From Dreissena polymorpha (Eukaryota; Mollusca; Bivalvia; Myida; Dreissenidae), in assembly GCF_020536995.1 (NCBI RefSeq), contig NC_068369.1, forward strand, positions 18,269,921 through 18,333,920: a stretch of DNA of 64,000 bases, read 5' to 3'. This document shows positions 57,568 to 64,000 of this stretch, in pieces (the first letter of the stretch is position 1; every line of letters starts with the position of its first letter). Position numbers and translations under genes: made by a program. The notes under the pieces were generated by a model. The model worked only from the letters and a program-made list of their open reading frames with translations, was not told the DNA's origin and did not search any database.

Positions 57568-57911
57568 TTAAAGGGACTGTCCAACAGATTAAAGCGTCGT
57601 TCGACGCGAATCGATATTTTGGGAAACTACGAGGATTGCTTATATAGCTAACAAATACCTCCGTATTTGACGTGAGCGTGGATGGTCGAGTGGTACAGTT
57701 TGGAGATATTTTTCTCCAAAACTCCATGACTCTAGGGGTCAGTGGTTCGAGCCCTGTGGAGGTTAACGTTTTGTTTTTTTTTAAATTGCATTCTTATTTA
57801 TTTTACTGGAGATTTTTGGTTCAAATGTTTAAATTTATCAATATAAAGCATAAAAAAGCAGTAAATGACAAGCTTTAATACATGCCAAAATCTGTTGGAC
57901 GGCCCCTTTAA
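57568..57911 (+). mobile_element. 344-bp TIR element carrying a tRNA-like core
   Basis: TIRs TAAAGGGACTGTCCAACAGA and TAAAGGGGCCGTCCAACAGA. The core at 57672-57772 looks like a type II (long variable arm) tRNA: A-box GGATGGTCGAGTGG, a stem TTGGAGA/TCTCCAA, B-box GGTTCGAGCCC. Its 3' half is shared with 17675 and 33289, although the outer ends differ (GTCCAACAG here, CTTTTCAC there). Confidence 0.7.
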
Positions 57912-60225
57912 TTTCATTTAAAGTGAATACATTCGCGCGGACATAATTCAAATGTTGAATAAACATTGACAATTAACAATCGTGTACTGATCCAAACATT
58001 ATAAGTCAATCCTACATTATTTGTATTGAAAACAATTATCTTTCAATAGATATTTAACACTAATTAAAATGGATCAAACACAAATAGTGAATTTAGCAGC
58101 GGCATTTTGTATGCTCACAGCTAAAAATTTAATATAATTTCCTGTTTATTATATGCGCAATTTAATATGAGAGGTCAGATTGTTATTTCTTGTTCATACA
58201 TATAAACCACGCTCTGATATTAGTTTTATCTAAAATAAAAAACAAACGCATTTGTAATGTACTTTTTTTAATTTGATGCCATTATTTTTTCAAATTTTAA
58301 AAAGTTCAATTTCAAAAATTCAATATGCTTCATCTCGATTAATGCTCACCTGTTCTGAGTTAAGAGGAAATCCCGTGTCTGTTCGTGCCATTCCTTTTGA
58401 AAACGATCATTTACAACGATGTATGCGTGCGTACTGCATTTTTATTTTACTTTTTGGAACAATTGTGCATTTCAAAGAAATGATTGCAAAGTTTCAGGTG
58501 AAACTACATAAATCTACATGTTATAAATGCGAAAACAACGACTCGGAATGCTTTTAAACACAACGCATTGTTTATGTTACTGATTTATTTGGGAATTTAC
58601 AGTTGATGTCGGGGATGTATTTCGTCGGAAGGGAGGGGGGATGCGTGCGTGTGTGTCTGCAGTCTGCTGTTTGCACTGAATATCCAAGTGCATATGCGTA
58701 TTCATATGTTGATCAACATGGTAAGATGAGATATTGAACGCTCAGATATTTATTCACGTTCCGGTATTGAAACAAACATTGGACTAAAGAAATTCTTCAA
58801 AAGGAGATTATGCCAATTACGCGATGAGAAAGCGTAACATTTTGAAAGTAAGTTTAACGCCAGATATACTCCTGTAACCTAGATTTTTTTTAAACAATCA
58901 TACGTTTTGCGAAGTTCCGTTCAAATACTTACCGTATACAAAATTAACAAAATGTGATATATATGTGGACTGTTCTGAAATTTTTGGTCAAAACGGGGTA
59001 CATGGACGAAATTGACTTATTAACATTTTCAGAAAGCTCCATGTTTGGTGCTCACGGTAAAATTAAGATGTTTGCAAATTTATCAGTTTAAGGTTAAAAC
59101 GGCTGATTTAGAAATGTCTATTAAAACACAAAAATATTACAACATTTCTTGATTTATTTTCATGTCAATAAATTATGTTAATACATTTTTAATAAGCCTT
59201 CAAGTGCATGAATAAATCAGTAACATGTGGTTTTATAATATGATATACTTAATACTTCTCAAGAATTAGAAAACATGATAAACATTATAAAATGTCGTTT
59301 GGTTACCATGGAAACACCTTAACTAATTCAAACTTTTGAAATGTTGTGTATGAAATGCACTTTTTAACTGTTGTTTGTTTAATAAATGATATATTGAAAA
59401 AAACATTACCTATACCTAATGCAGATACAAAGTCATAGTGTCTATCTCAATAGATATAGACTCTTGTGGTTATCTGCGCTAAATTCGTTTGCAGTACATT
59501 TGGATCGGATAAGATTATCTACAACTAGTAAATTATAACAAATTAAATGACACTGCAAAATATGTCTTACAAACTGTATCATTATACATGTATTTCAAAA
59601 TTTGAATCTACTGTTTTCCAAAAATCATCAATGATTGTTTACAAAGAATCTCAATGTTTTAATTGTTCTGTAACCATGGAATCCAAGATCTACACACAAC
59701 ATTATTTATTTGAAAGAGGTGAAAATAAAATAATGTATTTAAAAGACGTGAACATTAAATATTATGTTTATTTAACATTGTAAAAAAATGTAATTACAAA
59801 TTGCATTTTTAAATCTCTTTGCAATTCAGATTTAATTGTAAATTAAGTATTATATACATCTCTAAAGAATTAAAACAGATCCCATTTAATTAAGTACATA
59901 CATAGACAAACATTATGTTCTCAGATTGTTTCAATGTTCATTTAATTGTACAATTAATTTACACATGGCTATTTTAAACCTATTAAACGACAGTACATTC
60001 AGGAATCATCAATTGTTAAGTGTTAGTTGCATGGCAATGATCACAACTTTGTGGTCACCATGGTTACCATTGTAAAAATTAAAAATGCATACAGTTGCTT
60101 TAAGTTGACATATAATGTTAAAATGGAATTAAAATTTAAAAAAAACTGCATAATAAAATTAGTATAGGTAAAATGTCTTAAACATTCAAACATATTCCAT
60201 AAATATGAGTGAGGTCTTGAGGCAG
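57912..60225. other. No gene recognised
   Basis: 2.3 kb of AT-rich DNA with isolated short frames of low-complexity composition. Confidence 0.55.
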
Positions 60226-60440
60226 TTAATTCTTATATTCACATTTTGTTGGCATTGCTACATCTGCAAGTGGAATAGACAGGAATAGGTTCTTTTGCAC
60301 AGCTATCTTATTCTTCCTCTTATTGCACAGGCATTGAGCAGAGAGGCTTGGCATTTCCTGTTGGATTGGTATACAATAGGTTATGCAACTTCTTCCCAAG
60401 AAGGTCAAGTATTCCTTGACATCTTCAGCTGGCATGTCTA
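60226..60440 (-). CDS. Possible exon of unknown gene
   Basis: The minus strand reads MPAEDVKEYLTFLGRSCITY, then CIPIQQEMPSLSAQCL and a basic tail, beginning two bases after an AACATTAG acceptor-like site. The first 35 residues look protein-like; the tail (NKRKNK…) may be intron read-through, and no strong donor is seen. It could be an exon of the gene that ends at 54423, of another gene, or a decayed copy. Confidence 0.28.
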
Positions 60441-60959
60441 ATGTTATTTTGTGTAAAACAAAAATGAGATTTAATCAGTTTTCATGAAATTAAGCAAATT
60501 GAGGTCATTATGCTGTTCAATGGCAACATGCAATTTAAATTGCACTTTATCTTTTATACAGTGACAGACAATGAGTATAGGGGAATTTCCTGATTTAGAT
60601 GGGGAATATAAATAATTAAGTGATGGAATTTCACAGCCAATTATAATAAAACAAATAAGAACTTCATTTATTAACTTAATGTAAACAAATATATAAAGAA
60701 CTGGAAAATGTCACGGTCGCCATTTTTACTTTCGTTTTCAGTTGTAAATATGTTATAAAACTATTTTGGTAGTATTTTTTATAGTTTTTATATATACAGC
60801 AATTCGAAAGGATTTATCTTTAGATTGTCACAAGCTGAATTCATACTTCTTTTTTAACTTTAAAAACGATAATAGGGGATAAGGGGATAATAAAAAGCAT
60901 TTTATTCCATTAAAGATAATTGGTGTGTTAATTTATCGGCTTTAATTGTAATTCAAACT

Positions 60960-61065
60960 AAAATAAGGGCGAAACAACCCACTTGCAAGGACGAAACGAC
61001 CCAGGGTGAAACGACTCAGAGTGACCTAGGGCGAACAGGTTTTAGGGCGAAACGACCCGATACCT
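60960..61065 (+). repeat. Short degenerate tandem repeat GGGCGAAACGACCC
   Basis: Five variants of a 14-16 bp word (AGGGCGAAACAACCCA, GACGAAACGACCCA, GGGTGAAACGACTCA and so on) lie in a row, downstream of the transporter stop. Confidence 0.65.
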
Positions 61066-61463
61066 AAATTTTCAGTGGCCGACTTTGGTAAAAGAGAAGT
61101 AAAAACTCAGCTCATAGACATTAAAAGGTAAAAATCAACTATTTGTTTGCTTGAAAATTCTGTCACGTACTAGTCTTTGCCGATATTTATATTACTTAAA
61201 TAAGATAAATGGTAATCATAGCAAACCTTGAGCAATTTATACAAAATTCAGTGCAAGTTTAGCGACGTCATTTCGAATGAGTTTTCTCATTATGACGCTT
61301 GTCGAATTAGTACCAAAAGTCTCAGAACACGACACATATGTTTATGCGATAACAACACATTGTATATTTTCGTGAAAAGGAAAGTACACAACGTTATACA
61401 ATATTCTGTCCAAGATTATATGTGTATTGAACAGTTCTACTGTTGTGCAGGCTATTGTCATGT

Positions 61464-63817
61464 TTAACTGATCCGGTTGGCATGGCAACACCGTCGACGA
61501 GTGATCAAAAGGATTCCTAGCACAAGAGACAGGACCGCCATTGACAACGACACGCCATATCCGCTCTGAACGCAGGTGATCCCGTAGCAGTTGTTCGCGT
61601 CTGTCACCCTTGCGTCATATAGCGCTCCGAATACGAGCTGAGAAACAAAGGCGGCAACAGCCGCCAGCATGATGGCAATGCCCCAGTTGCGGCCGAGGTG
61701 TTCCACCGAGAACCTCTCTTTCATGATCGTCGGACATATGCTCCACATTATTCCCGTGCTGAATCCAACGAAGGCCGTGGCGATGACCAAAACGGTAAGT
61801 TTGTCAGCCAATGCAACCGCTAGCGCTTGGGCGATAACGTAAGAAATGCACGCAATGACCACAATAGTAGGCCGGGGAATTTTCTTCTGGATCTTGTCGG
61901 AAATGACTCCGATGGACGCGCTGACGATGGCGTTCGTTATTGGAATGATGATCAAGAGCTTGTCGTTGTAGTAGTCGAAGCCGACTGCTTTAGAAGTGAC
62001 CGTAATGTTATTACCGTACACAAGTCCCACGCTTGAGGCTAAGGCAAACACCCACGAAAATATGTGATAATCGAGATTGCAGAGCGTTTCACGAATGGTC
62101 TTCGGCGTTGAGTCATTTTCTGTTTGATTTGAAATGTCACCATTTGAATTTTTGTTTATCTCATTTCTTCCGTTTACCGCTAGTGTTATTTCATCGATAA
62201 CAACGCCGTTCGAGTCTTTCATGTAAGTGATCTGGATGTCGCCTGTGACGTCCTTAATGACGTAGATGCGCAGTAGGAAGACGCACAGCAGGTTTACAAC
62301 ACCAAACATGACGGCGAAGAACAGCATGAAACCTGGAATACAAATATATAGGTTATACTAGGAAGAGGTAACACGTTGTGTTTGTTGCTGGTTTTTCACA
62401 AAAACAAAACGTTTTGATTTTCAGTTACTTGATTTTCCCGCTCATGAGTTTTGTAGTTGTTCTGTAGGGAATCGAATGGTGTTGTTTTTTCCACCTATTT
62501 ATTTGTGTTGTAAGGCTTTGTATTGCCAGGTATAATCGTCCATTGGTGGAGAGGACCATACTAGACTGAACAGGTAAATCTATTTAAAGACTTGTATTAT
62601 GTCGGCTTTTTGTTCGACAAATCAATACATAAACATTAGCCCGATTTAGCAATCATATTGTACATAGTAAATGCGTACTAGCAAACACCATTATCCGAGG
62701 CACTTATTCAATAAGGCCATATGAGTTCCTTTGGTTACAAAAGAATTAAAAAAATCACGTATATGTAAAATAAAACAGGACACGCGTTTGGCATATTTAT
62801 AAAGCAATATCAGCAAAGCCGTTCGCCTGCAAAGTCCTGGTTGGCGGGATCCGTGGAGACACCGGAAGTGAAGAACCGGTAGAAGACGGTAGCAAACACA
62901 GAGGGACTTCCGGCGAAGAAGGCATTGAGAAGGCCGATGATCTTTCCCGTGTGCCGGTCTGAGAAGTTGATCACGTTCGTGTTCAGGGCGACCATGTAAG
63001 TGAACACGGAACCGAAGCCTTGCGTGGAGGAAGAGTTTTTAAGTGGATATTCATGTATAGATGTATACATTAAGGATGAGTAGTTGAACATTAAGTATGT
63101 ATATAAATTGTATAAAGAAACCGGTATTCACAAAACTCTTTGTAACGTTAAACGTTTGGGCGTTCATTTGCAAAGAGTAATATTCTGCTTACTAAAATGA
63201 TTAAAACAATCTCCGATTAGTCAACTAATTATGTTGGCACAATGTAAATGTCTTATATCGCGGTTTTTATTGCTCGCGCACGCTATTGAGTACAAAGTTA
63301 TCCCACGCAGTAACTAGTAAATGAAACTTGTCGAAAAGGCAACTTTTGTGGTACTACTTCAGCGAGGAAATGTTTCCAATTTCTCGATTATCATAATGGC
63401 TGACCTGATTCGTATTAACATTGGTAAGCTATCGCGTGCTAATGCAATGGCTATCGCGTTCACATGTAATAGAGACCGCTATATTTTATTGATACATTAA
63501 TGCGCAAATCAAAACATTTGTTTTTAATTTTTAAAAAAAATGGAAAAGTGCGATATGACGTTTTCATAAATACCGGACGACTTGTGCACCCTGTTCGATA
63601 GGAAGTTTACCTGCCATCAAGAAGTACAGCGACATGAGCCACGCCCTGCTGCTGTAGAACTCGGTGAACTTGACGGTGCTCCAGATCAGCAGATAAATGG
63701 GCACGGAGAGCACGATGCCTACGCCGGAGGTCAAGGCCGGGCCAAAGCGGTCGTAGAACATGCCCGGAATGAAGCCCACACCGAGGCCGACATTCAGCAT
63801 GGAGGAGAGCAACTCCA
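61464..63817 (-). CDS. Nodulin-like MFS transporter, last three exons (5' partial)
   Basis: Exons on the minus strand: 63817-63611, 63018-62827, 62332-61464 (TAA). Together they code about 422 residues of a 12-helix major facilitator. The first two carry the nodulin-like signature: GMFYDRFGPALTSGVGIVL, then TYMVALNTNVINFSDRHTGK and NAFFAGSPSVFATVFYRFF. The last holds a large hydrophilic central loop rich in Asn and acidic residues, six helices and a basic tail (RRRCCHANRIS). All junctions are phase 1. The middle intron begins GC rather than GT (GCAG|GCGAAC). Family members carry small organic solutes or metals; the substrate cannot be told here. The first exon or exons, with the N-terminal helices, lie past the right edge of the window. 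Confidence 0.85.
62333..62826 (-). other. GC-AG intron of the MFS transporter
   Basis: Begins GC (CAG|GCGAAC) and ends TATTCCAG. No GT donor near the exon end would keep the frame. Confidence 0.6.
62827..63018 (-). CDS. MFS transporter internal exon (nodulin-like part 2)
   Basis: 192 bp, from a CACGCAAG acceptor to a GC-type donor. Encodes GSVFTYMVALNTNVINF, the SDRHTGK loop, the NAFFAGSPSVF helix and STDPANQDFAG. It joins in frame to FMLFFAVMFGVVNLL of the last exon, matching the continuous helix expected in the family. Confidence 0.82.
63611..63817 (-). CDS. MFS transporter internal exon (nodulin-like part 1)
   Basis: Bounded by an ATACTTTTCAG acceptor and a GGCAG|GTAAAC donor; 207 bp. 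Encodes ELLSSMLNVGLGVGFIPGMF, the DRFGP loop and helices with WLMSLYFLMAG. The GC content is clearly higher than in the flanks, as expected for coding DNA in this genome. Confidence 0.82.
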
Positions 63818-64000
63818 CTGAAAAGTATGGGGAAATGGTGTGTAGCCGCATTGGGGAGGGTTGTGATAACTGTCGTTGGTTTTAAATTGTGTTGAAACAT
63901 GCGTATCCCGGAATGCTACATGTATTCAATTTACGGGAAACAAATGTCTGGATGGGTTGTGGATGTGTACAAAGAAAGCTGACACGTTTGAATTATTATC

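Noticed and set aside
57672-57772. Functional type II tRNA gene
   Set aside because: Embedded in a repeated TIR element with relatives at 17675 and 33289; acceptor stem not convincing.
63582-63821. Plus-strand 79-residue frame
   Set aside because: Antisense shadow of the transporter exon.

Overview
The window looks like nuclear DNA of a bivalve mollusc. It is AT-rich and intron-rich, with no bacterial operon structure, and is packed with the short interspersed elements typical of clam and mussel genomes: CGGAC-rich linkers, 'tgaccttgacctttgac' tandem cores, and TTAA-flanked MITEs carrying GAGACGCC palindromes. A heterodont such as a dreissenid is my guess, but that is inference. Three host genes can be reconstructed with splice junctions, and one orphan terminal exon can be proposed.

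Region by region. 1-10,100: gene-poor, with a minus-strand mobile element (1,547-2,262), a broken C2H2 zinc-finger fragment (2,270-2,950), two TTAA-type MITEs (3,425 and 4,782), the 3' end of a broken LINE (about 5,865-6,486) and a 22-copy 33-bp minisatellite (7,096-7,825). 10,131-12,929: a three-exon carbohydrate sulfotransferase gene on the + strand, with a 400-bp foldback element in its second intron. 13,900-16,800: a TATA-containing promoter-like or LTR-like segment, then apparently empty DNA. 16,800-31,350: an accessory desert made almost entirely of mobile repeats, including six or more families of tandem-core elements, one nested inside another, and three TIR elements. 32,103-32,410: a 28-bp x 11 minisatellite. 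33,289-33,793: a TIR element with a tRNA-like core. 34,020-39,963: a three-coding-exon, 12-finger C2H2 zinc-finger gene on the minus strand. Its second intron has been filled with repeats, and a 62-bp minisatellite has duplicated one splice acceptor. 41,500-44,700: more tandem-core elements, with a filled/empty insertion-site pair. 45,315-47,013: a hAT-like transposon with a second hAT-like element nested in it. 49,260-50,120: a second copy of that nested family. 52,200-53,215: a SINE and a long-TIR element. 54,423-54,613: an orphan C-terminal exon on the minus strand. 56,440-57,550: an old LINE-like remnant ending in (GAT)n. 57,568-57,911: a TIR/tRNA hybrid element. 61,464-63,817: the last three exons of a nodulin-like MFS transporter on the minus strand; its 5' exons lie beyond the right edge.

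The three genes have no visible functional link: Golgi sulfation, nuclear DNA binding and membrane transport. The strongest unexplained signal is a shared terminal grammar in many otherwise unrelated repeat families. Each has an ACAAG-type 5' start with a stem-loop, a central tandem array of about 100-175 bp units, a CGGAC- or CGACGCC-rich linker and a 3' hairpin whose outer arm is the inverted copy of a 5' subterminal word. This fits non-autonomous Helentron-like (HINE or pearl-like) elements. Internal comparisons in this window (an empty site, a nested insertion, compensatory hairpin changes) support real mobility and structural selection.
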